Positions 1-6,996 of a stretch of 7,959 nt of DNA are shown here, piece by piece (the first letter of the stretch is position 1; each line of letters starts with the position of its first letter). Under the pieces are notes generated by a model, which was not told the origin of the DNA, did not search any database, and saw only the letters and a list, made by a program, of their open reading frames with translations. The stretch covers positions 1 to 7,959 of the forward strand of contig JALHPX010000133.1 of assembly GCA_022842225.1 (NCBI GenBank), read 5' to 3'. Both the position numbers and the translations under genes were made by a program. This DNA comes from a bacterium (GTDB lineage: Bacteria > Bdellovibrionota > FAC87 > UBA2466).

Positions 1-1893
1 TTCCCTCCCCCCGAAGACTTTGCGCAACAAGCTCATCTTGGTGATGTCAGCGACTACGAAAAGCTGTGGCAAGAATCACAACGCAACCCGGTGCAATATT
101 GGGAAGGTACTGCAAAGAAGTACGTCTGGTGGGAAACGCCGTGGAAGCAAGCTTTTGAATGGAACGAGCCTTTTTCGAAGTGGTTTATCGGCGGTAAAAC
201 CAACGCGGCTTATAATTGCCTCGACCGCCACCTCGAGAAAAACGGCGACAAGCTAGCACTCATTTTCGAAGCCGAAGACGGCCGTGTAGAGAATTGGACC
301 TACAAGCAATTGCACCGCGAAGTGTGCCGGTTCTCCAACGCTCTTCTCTCTATTGGCGCTAAGCCCGGGTCCCCGATCACGATTTATTTACCAATGGTGC
401 CAGAGGCGATTATTGCCATGCTGGCGTGCGCGCGCATTGGTGCGCCTCACAGCGTTATCTTTGCCGGATTCGCGGCCAGCGCTATTCGCGATCGCGTCTT
501 GGATGCATCGAGCGAAATCATCCTCACCTCAGATGTCGCTTACCGCCGTGGCACCAAACTCGATTTACTAAAGACGGTAGAAGAAGCAGTAAAGCAAACG
601 CCTGCGGTGCATTCCGTGGTTGTTCTCCAACGCGAAAAGACCGCTGCCCTTACGGGAGTGTTTAAGGATTGGTCGACTTTGATCGCGCGGGCTTCCGAGA
701 ACCACGAAGCCAAGTCGTTTGATTCCGAACACCCCCTTTTCTTTTTGTACACCAGTGGCACGACCGGCAAGCCAAAGGGCATCGTCCACACAACGGGCGG
801 CTATCTCACGAGCGTGATCTCGTCGGCCCATATGGTTTTCGATCTTAAGAAAGACGACATCTACTGGTGCACGGCCGATATTGGCTGGGTCACCGGTCAT
901 AGCTATATCGTCTATGGGCTTTTAGGAAATGCAGCGACGTGCGTGCTATTTGAGGGCGCCCTCAACTTCCCGCACCCGGGAAGAATTTGGGAAATCGTCG
1001 ATAAACACGAAGTCTCGATTCTCTACACTGCCCCCACTGCGATTCGATCGTTCATGCGCACAGGCGAAGAGCACGTCGATAAATTCAAGCTCGATACGCT
1101 GCGCCTTCTCGGCTCGGTGGGCGAGCCAATCAATCCCGAAGCGTGGATGTGGTACCACCGTAAAATCGGCAAAGAACAATGCCCTATCGTCGATACCTGG
1201 TGGCAAACAGAAACGGGCGGCATGATGATTACGCCTTTACCGGGAGTAGTCTCCACCAAGCCCGGCTCCGCCACGCGGCCACTGCCCGGCATCGTCGCCA
1301 ACATTGTGCGCGAGGACGGCTCGTCGGCTAACGCCGGCGAGGGCGGTTACCTGGTGATTGAACATCCCTGGCCCTCGATGCTGCGAGCGATTCACCGCGA
1401 TCCAGAAAGATTTAAAGAAACGTACTGGTCGAAATTTAAGGGCAAGTACTTTACGGGTGATGGTGCGAGCCGCGATGCCGACGGATTCTATTGGATCAAA
1501 GGCCGCGTCGACGATGTGCTCAACGTCTCGGGTCACCGCTTGGGCACCATGGAAATCGAAAGCGCCATAGTTAGCCACCCTTACGTGGCAGAAGCCGCTG
1601 TCGTAGGCAAACCAGATGAATTAAAGGGCCAAGCGGTGGTGGCGTTTGTAACCCCGAAAGACAGCGCGGGATTAAAGGACTTTGAAAAAGCAACAGCGGA
1701 ACTCAAAGCGCACGTGGCCAAAGAAATCGGCTCGATCGCACGGCCCGACGAAATCCGCTGGACCAAGACTCTGCCTAAAACCCGCAGCGGCAAAATCATG
1801 CGCCGCTTATTGAAGGATTTAGCCGCAGGCAAAGAAGTCACGGGCGACACCACGACCCTCGAAAACCCCGGCCTTGTTGAATATCTACATTAA
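1..1893 (+). CDS. acs: Acetyl-CoA synthetase, AMP-forming (5' partial)
   Basis: Activates acetate with ATP and CoA to acetyl-CoA through an acetyl-adenylate, in the cytoplasm. The frame is open from base 1 and reads FPPPEDFAQQAH, the usual N-terminal motif of the family, so a start at the GTG at 91 (an internal valine) would cut off conserved sequence. 630 residues are visible against about 650 in E. coli Acs, so probably only 10-25 are missing. Counting from base 1: ATP-binding loop YTSGTTGKPKG at 250-260; WWQTE at 400-404, whose second Trp is the one that limits the acyl pocket to acetate in Salmonella Acs; the YFTGD Asp at 487; hinge GRVDDVLNVSGHRLG from 501; and SGKIMRR near the C-terminus, whose Lys598 is the catalytic lysine regulated by acetylation in enterobacteria. 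PrpE-type propionyl-CoA synthetase is a less likely alternative. The gene converges on dapL. Its promoter is outside the window. Confidence 0.96.
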   Translation, partial: FPPPEDFAQQAHLGDVSDYEKLWQESQRNPVQYWEGTAKKYVWWETPWKQAFEWNEPFSKWFIGGKTNAAYNCLDRHLEKNGDKLALIFEAEDGRVENWTYKQLHREVCRFSNALLSIGAKPGSPITIYLPMVPEAIIAMLACARIGAPHSVIFAGFAASAIRDRVLDASSEIILTSDVAYRRGTKLDLLKTVEEAVKQTPAVHSVVVLQREKTAALTGVFKDWSTLIARASENHEAKSFDSEHPLFFLYTSGTTGKPKGIVHTTGGYLTSVISSAHMVFDLKKDDIYWCTADIGWVTGHSYIVYGLLGNAATCVLFEGALNFPHPGRIWEIVDKHEVSILYTAPTAIRSFMRTGEEHVDKFKLDTLRLLGSVGEPINPEAWMWYHRKIGKEQCPIVDTWWQTETGGMMITPLPGVVSTKPGSATRPLPGIVANIVREDGSSANAGEGGYLVIEHPWPSMLRAIHRDPERFKETYWSKFKGKYFTGDGASRDADGFYWIKGRVDDVLNVSGHRLGTMEIESAIVSHPYVAEAAVVGKPDELKGQAVVAFVTPKDSAGLKDFEKATAELKAHVAKEIGSIARPDEIRWTKTLPKTRSGKIMRRLLKDLAAGKEVTGDTTTLENPGLVEYLH

Positions 1894-3074
1894 CCTTTTG
1901 CTAAAAAGGTTTTTAATAGCGCCAGTGCTTGCTCGATTTGCGGGATTTCCACAGTTAGGGCTAAGCGGAAGAAGCCTTCGCCTTCCGCGCCAAATCCCAC
2001 TCCTGGTGTGACCACCAGGCCTTGCTCTTGAATCAAGCGCTTGGTGAGTTCCATTGAGCCCATGTTGCTAGGCACTTTTGCCCACACAAACATCGCGCCT
2101 TGAGGACGGAGGTATTCAATGCCCATTTCGTCGAGGCCTTTGCAGACGACATCGCGGCGCTGCAGATAGACTTCGCGAATCGGGGCGCTGAAGCGATCGG
2201 AGTTTTCTAATATAAACGGGCAAGCTTGCTGCACCGAGAGCAAAGGACCGGAGTCGATATTGGTCTTCGCGCGCAACAGGCCTGCGATGAGCTTCTCATT
2301 ACCGACGGCAAAACCAATGCGCCATCCAGTCATGTTGTAGCTCTTGGAGAAAGAGTGCAGCTCAATCGCTACATCCTTCGCACCCGGAATCTGCAAGATG
2401 CTGAGCGGCTTATTGTTTGGATCGAAATAAATTTCGCTATACGCGTTGTCGTGCAACACGATGACATTATTATCCCGCGCCAATTGCACCAAAGCTTCCA
2501 TCCGCTCGCGCGTGCAAAATGCCGAAGTAGGATTCGAAGGAAAATTAAGAATCAGATACTTCGGTTGATGCGTTTTAATTAACGCCTTTAATTCATCTGG
2601 ATCCGGAGCAAAACCATTCTCAGGGCGCAACGGTAAAGGCACTGCTTTGCCGCCAGATAGGGTAATCGACGTAGAAAACACCGGGTAACCAGGCGACGGA
2701 TACAAGCCAACATCGCCCGGATTAATAAACCCAACGGGGAAATGCGCGATGCCTTCTTTGGAGCCAATTAACGCCGTAATTTCTTTATCCGGATTTAATG
2801 CAACTCCAAAGCGCTGCTCAAACCACTTAGCAACGGCCGTGCGGAACTCGGTCGTACCCTCGTAGGGCGAGTACATATGATTGGCTGGATTCTCGCTACA
2901 CTTCTGAATCTCCCGGATAATTTCCACGGGAGTGGGTCGGTCGGGATCGCCGATGCCAAGGCTAAGAAGCGTTTTGCCTTGCTTGATTGCTGCCGCCTTA
3001 ATCGCGTTAATCTCGCTGAAAATATAAGGGGGTAATTGTCTTAACCGCTCGGATTGTTCAATCGGCTGATTCAT
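1890..3074 (-). CDS. dapL: LL-diaminopimelate aminotransferase
   Basis: PLP-dependent class I/II aminotransferase of 394 residues. It would convert tetrahydrodipicolinate plus glutamate to LL-diaminopimelate in one step, bypassing the succinylase or acetylase branches. The fold-type I signature is complete: YSPYEGTTEFR at 68-78, GSKEGIAHFPVGFINPGD at 104-121 (a stretch typical of DapL proteins), NFPSNPT at 177-183, D209 and Y212 of the cofactor pocket, the Schiff-base Lys244 in SFSKSYNMTGWR, and the carboxylate-binding Arg370 in FFRLALT. The gene sits last in a dapF-dapA-dapB-dapL run, which strongly supports DapL over an alanine or aspartate aminotransferase. Its ATG overlaps the dapB stop (ATGA, 3071-3074), with a good ribosome site upstream. 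Its TAA (1890-1892) overlaps the acs stop codon. The class (DapL1 or DapL2) cannot be settled without a tree; the motif reads more like DapL2. Confidence 0.9.
   Translation of the reverse strand: MNQPIEQSERLRQLPPYIFSEINAIKAAAIKQGKTLLSLGIGDPDRPTPVEIIREIQKCSENPANHMYSPYEGTTEFRTAVAKWFEQRFGVALNPDKEITALIGSKEGIAHFPVGFINPGDVGLYPSPGYPVFSTSITLSGGKAVPLPLRPENGFAPDPDELKALIKTHQPKYLILNFPSNPTSAFCTRERMEALVQLARDNNVIVLHDNAYSEIYFDPNNKPLSILQIPGAKDVAIELHSFSKSYNMTGWRIGFAVGNEKLIAGLLRAKTNIDSGPLLSVQQACPFILENSDRFSAPIREVYLQRRDVVCKGLDEMGIEYLRPQGAMFVWAKVPSNMGSMELTKRLIQEQGLVVTPGVGFGAEGEGFFRLALTVEIPQIEQALALLKTFLAKG
1892..1914 (+). terminator. Possible intrinsic terminator of acs
   Basis: An 8-bp perfect inverted repeat, AACCTTTT (1892-1899) and AAAAGGTT (1904-1911) with loop GCTA, starts inside the acs stop codon and runs into TTTTT (1910-1914). 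This is the layout of a rho-independent terminator for + strand transcripts, although the stem is AT-rich and weak. The element lies wholly inside the last codons of dapL on the opposite strand. Read on the - strand, the same hairpin is followed by AATGTA rather than a U-tract, so it probably does not end the dap operon transcript. Confidence 0.45.
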
Positions 3075-3811
3075 TCTGACCGTCCTTCAAAAGCATCGGA
3101 AAAAAGCTCGTCCCAAGAGTACAACCCGGACTTGCCGACCGACAAGAGTTTCACGGCTCCCAACAAGGAACCCTTGGCAAACACACGTCTATCAAACGCG
3201 CGGTGCACGATACTAATCTCTTCGTTATCGCTAATCAGTCGGACCTCGTGTTCTCCGACGACTCCGCCCGTGCGTATCGCGTGCACTTGCACGCCTTCAT
3301 AACCGGCTTTCTCTAAAAGCCGCACAATCTCTTTAGCACTGCCACTCGGCGCATCTCTCTTGTGTCGGTGATGGATATCCTCGACATGCGCGGAAAATCC
3401 CCAGTCCGTTGGCGGCAGCGCTTGCGCCAAAAACCTGCGCACCACGCTCATCCCCGGACTGGTATTCGCAGCCAGCAGCACTGCGTGCCGCTTGGAATAA
3501 TTCTCAATCTTTGCCAGTTCGCTTTCCGAAAACCCCGTCGTGCAAATCACTACCGGCGTATCGATACTTTCCAGCATGCTCATAGTGGCAGCGGGGCGGC
3601 TGAAATCCACCCAGACATGCACGGGCTCTCTTGACGGAGACTTCCAGGTGCGAACGGTCACGCCCTCTACCGACGTGACTTTGTCGGAATTGGCGACGGC
3701 ATCGGCGAGCTCTAGGTAGTTGGACGCTAGCTGCAGACCCTGGCCTAGCAGCGCAGCCACCTCCACTCCCATTCGGCCGGTAACGCCATTGACTCCGACT
3801 TTGTAAATCAC
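3071..3811 (-). CDS. dapB: 4-hydroxy-tetrahydrodipicolinate reductase
   Basis: Reduces the DapA product to tetrahydrodipicolinate with NAD(P)H, the second committed step of DAP synthesis. The 246 residues are slightly short against about 270 in E. coli. Visible motifs: the dinucleotide-binding loop GVTGRMG at 9-15; VDFSRPAA at 68-75; CTTGFS at 90-95; HHRHKRDAPSG at 147-157, in which His147 and Lys151 match the catalytic pair H159/K163 of E. coli DapB; and GGVVGEHEV followed by HRAFDRRVFAKGSL, the usual C-terminal block. The start codon is GTG (3811-3809), and it shares GTGA with the dapA stop. No upstream in-frame start would fit the family better, because the Rossmann strand begins immediately. 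An AGAAGG lies 10 nt upstream. The stop overlaps the dapL ATG. Confidence 0.95.
   Translation of the reverse strand: MIYKVGVNGVTGRMGVEVAALLGQGLQLASNYLELADAVANSDKVTSVEGVTVRTWKSPSREPVHVWVDFSRPAATMSMLESIDTPVVICTTGFSESELAKIENYSKRHAVLLAANTSPGMSVVRRFLAQALPPTDWGFSAHVEDIHHRHKRDAPSGSAKEIVRLLEKAGYEGVQVHAIRTGGVVGEHEVRLISDNEEISIVHRAFDRRVFAKGSLLGAVKLLSVGKSGLYSWDELFSDAFEGRSE
3083..3088 (-). promoter_or_regulatory. Ribosome binding site of dapL
   Basis: GAAGGA on the - strand lies 8 nt before the ATG at 3074 and within the end of dapB. It supports this start and reinitiation after dapB. Confidence 0.7.
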
Positions 3812-4731
3812 AGCAGGTCTGCCTTCTGCATTTGAGCGATCGCCTGATCGATTAGGCGCTCTGTCTCAGGGCGCACTGGCACGAGTGGCAAGCGCAGAGA
3901 ATTTTCGCACAGACCTAATTTAGACAGCGCGTACTTCACCGGGCCCGGATTGGTTTCGGCGAATACCGCGCGCACTGCTGGCAAAATCGTCAGCTGCAAC
4001 TGAAACGCAGCCGCGAAATCCCCTTCTTGCGCCTGTTTCCAGATCCGCACAAAGGGTTTTGGCAAAACGTTGCAGCTCGCGGAAATGATCCCCTGGCCAC
4101 CCATGGCGCAAAAAGTCGCCATCATATCGTCGTCACCCGAGAGCAAAACCTTGCCGGATTTGCCGAAGCGTTCGGCCAACTGCAACCAAGTTTGGTGATT
4201 GCCGCTGGCCTCTTTTACTCCCGCAATGCGTGGGTGTTCGAACAGGCGAGCAAAAGTTTCCATCGCAATGGTCACGCCCGTGCGACCCGGGGCGTGGTAG
4301 AGCAAAACGGGAATCGTCGCGGCTTCTGCAACCGCTAGGAAATGCTGACACAAGCCTTCTTGCGTGGGCTTGTTGTAATAGGGCGTGATGACGAGCGTGC
4401 CATCGCACCCTGCGGCCGCGGCCGACTTCACGAGCTCCACAACTTTCTTGGTATCGTTGCCGCCACAGCCAGCGATCACTCGCTTGGAATGCCGACGGGC
4501 TTTCTCGACGGTAAACGCGATGATTTTGTCGCGTTCCACAGCGGTGAGCGTCGGGCTCTCCCCCGTCGTGCCCAATGGAACAAACCCATCCACGCCCGCG
4601 GCAATCTGCGCATCGATAATTTTCTCAAGCGACTTAAGACAAACCTCGCCCGCTGCATCAAATGGCGTGGCCAAGGCCACCCAGACTCCGCGGAGCTTGG
4701 AATTATCTTGTAGGGGGTTTGCGCTGTTCAT
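3808..4731 (-). CDS. dapA: 4-hydroxy-tetrahydrodipicolinate synthase
   Basis: Condenses pyruvate with aspartate semialdehyde, the entry to the DAP pathway. It is a 307-residue TIM-barrel class I aldolase. Key residues: Thr55/Thr56 in PLGTTGESPTL (T44/T45 of E. coli), Tyr118/Tyr119 in ITPYYNKPTQEG, Tyr145 and Arg150 in LLYHAPGRTG, and the pyruvate-binding Lys173 in GVKEASG. The FAETNPGPVK motif near 257 is also family-typical. One small departure is His146, where most members have Asn (YNxPxRT); this is unlikely to abolish activity. The ATG at 4731 lies inside the 3' end of dapF (29-nt overlap) and is preceded by AGAGGA at a 9-nt spacing. The next in-frame Met comes much too late. The gene is coupled downstream to dapB by a GTGA overlap. 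Other members of the family (NanA, KDG aldolase) are made unlikely by the dap context. Confidence 0.95.
   Translation of the reverse strand: MNSANPLQDNSKLRGVWVALATPFDAAGEVCLKSLEKIIDAQIAAGVDGFVPLGTTGESPTLTAVERDKIIAFTVEKARRHSKRVIAGCGGNDTKKVVELVKSAAAAGCDGTLVITPYYNKPTQEGLCQHFLAVAEAATIPVLLYHAPGRTGVTIAMETFARLFEHPRIAGVKEASGNHQTWLQLAERFGKSGKVLLSGDDDMMATFCAMGGQGIISASCNVLPKPFVRIWKQAQEGDFAAAFQLQLTILPAVRAVFAETNPGPVKYALSKLGLCENSLRLPLVPVRPETERLIDQAIAQMQKADLL
3822..3827 (-). promoter_or_regulatory. Likely ribosome binding site of dapB
   Basis: AGAAGG on the - strand sits 10 nt before the GTG start, inside the last codons of dapA. The spacing is slightly long, but no closer purine-rich site is present, so coupling to dapA translation probably matters. 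Confidence 0.5.
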
Positions 4732-5566
4732 AGGGCAACTTCCTCTCGAAATCGGAATTCAAATAATCAATCTCGATGTCGTAGACATACTCCGCGGGAC
4801 CGCGCAGCAAGAGCACACGCGAGATGGGACTCAAATCCACCTGCAACTCGCCCCCAGGGACGGCAACAGTGATGGCCGGAGTTTCCATATACAATTCGCA
4901 AAAGACCAAGGCCGCCGCTGCAGCTCCCGTGCCGCACGCCATTGTCTCGGCGCAAACTCCACGTTCAAAGGTGGTAGCGAGAATTTTCTTTCCGGCCGTG
5001 CGTTCAAAAAAGGTCACGTTGGTTCCCGCGGGCTGGAACATCGGATGCGCTTGTACCAGTGAGCCGATGCGCGTGATCGGAAAGCCCGCCAGGGTCTTCA
5101 CTTCAATTACCGCGTGTGGAACACCGGTGTTTGTGACGTAAACTTGGAATACTTCTGAACCGAGTTCTAAGACATGCTCGGTATATTTAAATTCATAATC
5201 TTTTTGCGGCTGCAGGCTGACTTCGATTTCATCTTTGGAAACGATTCTGCCCTTCATCACTCCGGCGGCGGTTTCGAGCGAGACTGTTTCGCCGGGCAGG
5301 TACTTTTCCGAAACATATCGAACCACGCACCGGGCCGCATTGCCGCACATCTCGGCGACAGAACCATCGGAGTTATAAAACTCCCAAGCCACATCCGCGT
5401 GCTCACTCTTCTTTAGAATCACCACGCCATCAGCGCCGAGACCAAAGTTTCGGTCACACAAGAACGCCACTTCTCCGCGCTTAAACTCCGGTGCATCACC
5501 ATTGATTCCGTCAATGACCAGGAAATCGTTGCCGCAGCCCTGCATTTTCATGAACCGGAATTTCAT
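4703..5566 (-). CDS. dapF: Diaminopimelate epimerase
   Basis: PLP-independent epimerase interconverting LL- and meso-diaminopimelate, the last step before peptidoglycan use or decarboxylation to lysine. 287 residues, close to the family norm of about 275. The two catalytic cysteines are present: Cys74 in MCGNAARC and Cys211 in ETMACGTG. The substrate-binding elements GCGNDF at 10-15, NSDGS at 65-69 and NTGVPHAV at 146-153 are intact. The loop before the second cysteine reads ERGVCAET, one residue longer than the common ERGVGET; longer loops are known in other family members. The C-terminal 17 or so residues are rich in charge and overlap dapA. The ATG (5566) shares ATGA with the stop of the small lipoprotein gene and has TAAGG 7 nt upstream. 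Confidence 0.96.
   Translation of the reverse strand: MKFRFMKMQGCGNDFLVIDGINGDAPEFKRGEVAFLCDRNFGLGADGVVILKKSEHADVAWEFYNSDGSVAEMCGNAARCVVRYVSEKYLPGETVSLETAAGVMKGRIVSKDEIEVSLQPQKDYEFKYTEHVLELGSEVFQVYVTNTGVPHAVIEVKTLAGFPITRIGSLVQAHPMFQPAGTNVTFFERTAGKKILATTFERGVCAETMACGTGAAAAALVFCELYMETPAITVAVPGGELQVDLSPISRVLLLRGPAEYVYDIEIDYLNSDFERKLPYEQRKPPTR
4741..4746 (-). promoter_or_regulatory. Ribosome binding site of dapA
   Basis: AGAGGA on the - strand, 9 nt before the ATG at 4731 and inside dapF coding sequence. It decides the dapA start and shows that the 29-nt overlap with dapF is real rather than a miscalled start. Confidence 0.7.
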
Positions 5567-5727
5567 CGTTTGGCCTTAGGGGCTTCAGGTTTTGCCTGGT
5601 TGAGTTGTTGTTCTTTGCGGAAGGACTCGGTTTGGGTGTACGGGATGGGATCCCCCATGACGCCGCAACCACTTAAAATAACTGCAAAAAAAGCAAATCC
5701 GCCCGCTATGAAGAGCCGAAATTCCAT
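5563..5727 (-). CDS. Small LptM/YifL-like lipoprotein
   Basis: A 54-residue open reading frame upstream of dapF that a length cutoff would miss. It begins MEFRLFIAGGFAFFAVILSGC: a charged start, a hydrophobic run, and a lipobox LSGC with the lipidated Cys at 21, so the mature lipoprotein would be only 34 residues. After the Cys it reads GVMGDPIPYTQ, resembling the LptM/YifL pattern GCGxxGPLYxP; the rest is charged and Gln/Pro rich (KEQQLNQAKPEAPKAKR). E. coli LptM is also encoded next to dapF and assists maturation of the LPS translocon LptD; that role here is inference from motif and position. The ATG at 5727 is the only plausible start, with an in-frame TAG four codons upstream (three codons in between) and no strong ribosome site. 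The stop TGA overlaps the dapF start by 4 nt, implying coupling. The gene is surely real; the family assignment is less certain. Confidence 0.82.
   Translation of the reverse strand: MEFRLFIAGGFAFFAVILSGCGVMGDPIPYTQTESFRKEQQLNQAKPEAPKAKR
5574..5578 (-). promoter_or_regulatory. Likely ribosome binding site of dapF
   Basis: TAAGG on the - strand, 7 nt upstream of the dapF ATG and inside the end of the lipoprotein gene. Confidence 0.5.
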
Positions 5728-5775
5728 AGCGTTCGTCTAACACATTTGAGGCTAAATCCGAAGAACCGAGGAGTT

Positions 5776-6981
5776 TTACCCCTCTTTTATGACCGCAATC
5801 ACCCGGTCCAACCCCTCGTCCAGGTCGGACATGGAAATATTGAGCGGTGGGGCCAGGCGAATGACGTAAGTATGGGTTTCCTTACAGAGCACTCCCCGTA
5901 CTGCTAGCGCTTCGCAGAAGCGGCGAGCGCCGCCCGTGCTTTCGTGGAGGTCGATACCGATCAACGCTCCTTTGCCGCGGATATCTTTGACCGCAGGGAG
6001 GGATTCTTTCTTCAACCGGGCTTGGACGTGTTGGCCAACGGCCGCCGCTTTCTCCGCGTATTTTTCGTCCGTCATCAGCTTGAGCACTTCACGACCAATC
6101 GCGGCTCCGAGTGGGTTGCCGCCAAAAGTAGAACCATGCTGGCCGGGGCGAATCACTTCCATCACGTCCCGACGACCGATGACTGCGGAAACGGGAATCA
6201 ATCCACCGCCCAAGCTCTTGCCCAACACGAGCAGGTCTGGTTTTGCCTCTTCGTGCTCAAAGCAGAAATTTTTTCCTGTTCTGCCCATCCCCGTTTGAAT
6301 TTCATCAGCGATAAAAAGAATTCCGTGGCGCTGACAGAGCGAGCGCACTCCCACTAAAAATCCAGGAGGTGGCACCAAGATGCCGGCTTCGGCTTGGATC
6401 GGCTCCACCAAAATCGCAGTCGTGTCTTTGTCGATAGCATTGGCGAGAGCCGTGAGATCGCCAAACGGCACATTCACGAATCCAGGAGTGAAAGGACCAA
6501 AGCCCGCTTTGTAACCCTCCTCGGAGGAAAACGAGACAATCGAGATGGTTCTGCCGTGGAAGTTGTTTTCAAAGGTGATGATCTTGGCGCGGTTCTCGGG
6601 AATTTTTTTAGTTTCGTATCCCCATTTGCGCGCAATCTTGATCGCGGTCTCGACGGCTTCGGCGCCGCTGTTCATGGGGAGAACCATGTCGAGGCCGCAA
6701 AATTTGGCTAGTTCTTCGCTAAACTCACAAAGCTGGTCGCTGTGAAACGCACGCGAGCAAAGCGCCAATTTATCGACTTGCTGAATCATGGCTTCGACGA
6801 GCCGCGGGTGTTGATGGCCAAAGTTCAACGCCGAGTAGCAAGAAAGAAAATCAAGATACTCTTTCCCGTCCACGTCCCAAACGCGGCTGCCCTTGCCCCG
6901 CTTTAAAACGACGGGAAGCGGGTGGTAATTATGCGCACCGTATTTTTCAACTTGTTCGAGAAATTTCTTAGATTGGCTCAT
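5776..6981 (-). CDS. rocD: Ornithine aminotransferase (ornithine--oxo-acid transaminase)
   Basis: Class III PLP aminotransferase of 401 residues that transfers the delta-amino group of ornithine to 2-oxoglutarate, giving glutamate 5-semialdehyde. It reads very close to Bacillus RocD along its length: YGAHNYHPLP at 14-23 (the ornithine aminotransferase hallmark with Tyr19), SRAFHSDQL at 76-84, NSGAEAVE at 104-111, FHGRT at 141-145 (Arg144 faces the substrate carboxylate in OATs), EPIQAEAG at 193-200, DEIQTGMGRTG at 226-236 (Asp226 on the PLP ring), Schiff-base Lys255 in LGKSLGGG, and GSTFGGNP at 283-290. The GAxNYHPLP and SRAFH segments favour RocD over acetylornithine aminotransferase ArgD. 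It starts 15 nt after the PEGA gene, with a modest GGGGA (6991-6995) at a 9-nt spacing. It ends 48 nt before the lipoprotein gene, so it may share the dap operon transcript. Confidence 0.92.
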   Translation of the reverse strand: MSQSKKFLEQVEKYGAHNYHPLPVVLKRGKGSRVWDVDGKEYLDFLSCYSALNFGHQHPRLVEAMIQQVDKLALCSRAFHSDQLCEFSEELAKFCGLDMVLPMNSGAEAVETAIKIARKWGYETKKIPENRAKIITFENNFHGRTISIVSFSSEEGYKAGFGPFTPGFVNVPFGDLTALANAIDKDTTAILVEPIQAEAGILVPPPGFLVGVRSLCQRHGILFIADEIQTGMGRTGKNFCFEHEEAKPDLLVLGKSLGGGLIPVSAVIGRRDVMEVIRPGQHGSTFGGNPLGAAIGREVLKLMTDEKYAEKAAAVGQHVQARLKKESLPAVKDIRGKGALIGIDLHESTGGARRFCEALAVRGVLCKETHTYVIRLAPPLNISMSDLDEGLDRVIAVIKEG

Positions 6982-6996
6982 CGACTCGGATCCCCA

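Noticed and set aside
568..900. Open frame of 110 codons on the - strand inside acs.
   Set aside because: Antisense to the conserved ATP-binding region of Acs, with no ribosome site or recognisable domain.
4385..5062. A 225-codon open frame on the + strand, antisense to dapA and dapF.
   Set aside because: It lies entirely opposite two well-conserved genes with all catalytic residues intact. Its translation is low in recognisable motifs and looks like a codon-bias shadow.
5728..5775. Search for a promoter between rocD and the lipoprotein gene.
   Set aside because: The 48-nt gap has no convincing -35/-10 pair, and anything proposed would be guesswork.
5768..5784. Hairpin at the end of rocD (GAGGGGT, loop AAA, ACTCCTC on the - strand), considered as a terminator.
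   Set aside because: The stem needs a G-U pair and is not followed by a U-tract (GGTTCTTCGG instead), so termination is not supported. The genes on either side may be co-transcribed.
5944..6357. Open frames of 120-137 codons on the + strand inside rocD.
   Set aside because: Antisense shadows of a conserved aminotransferase; overlapping frames of similar length are expected at this base composition.
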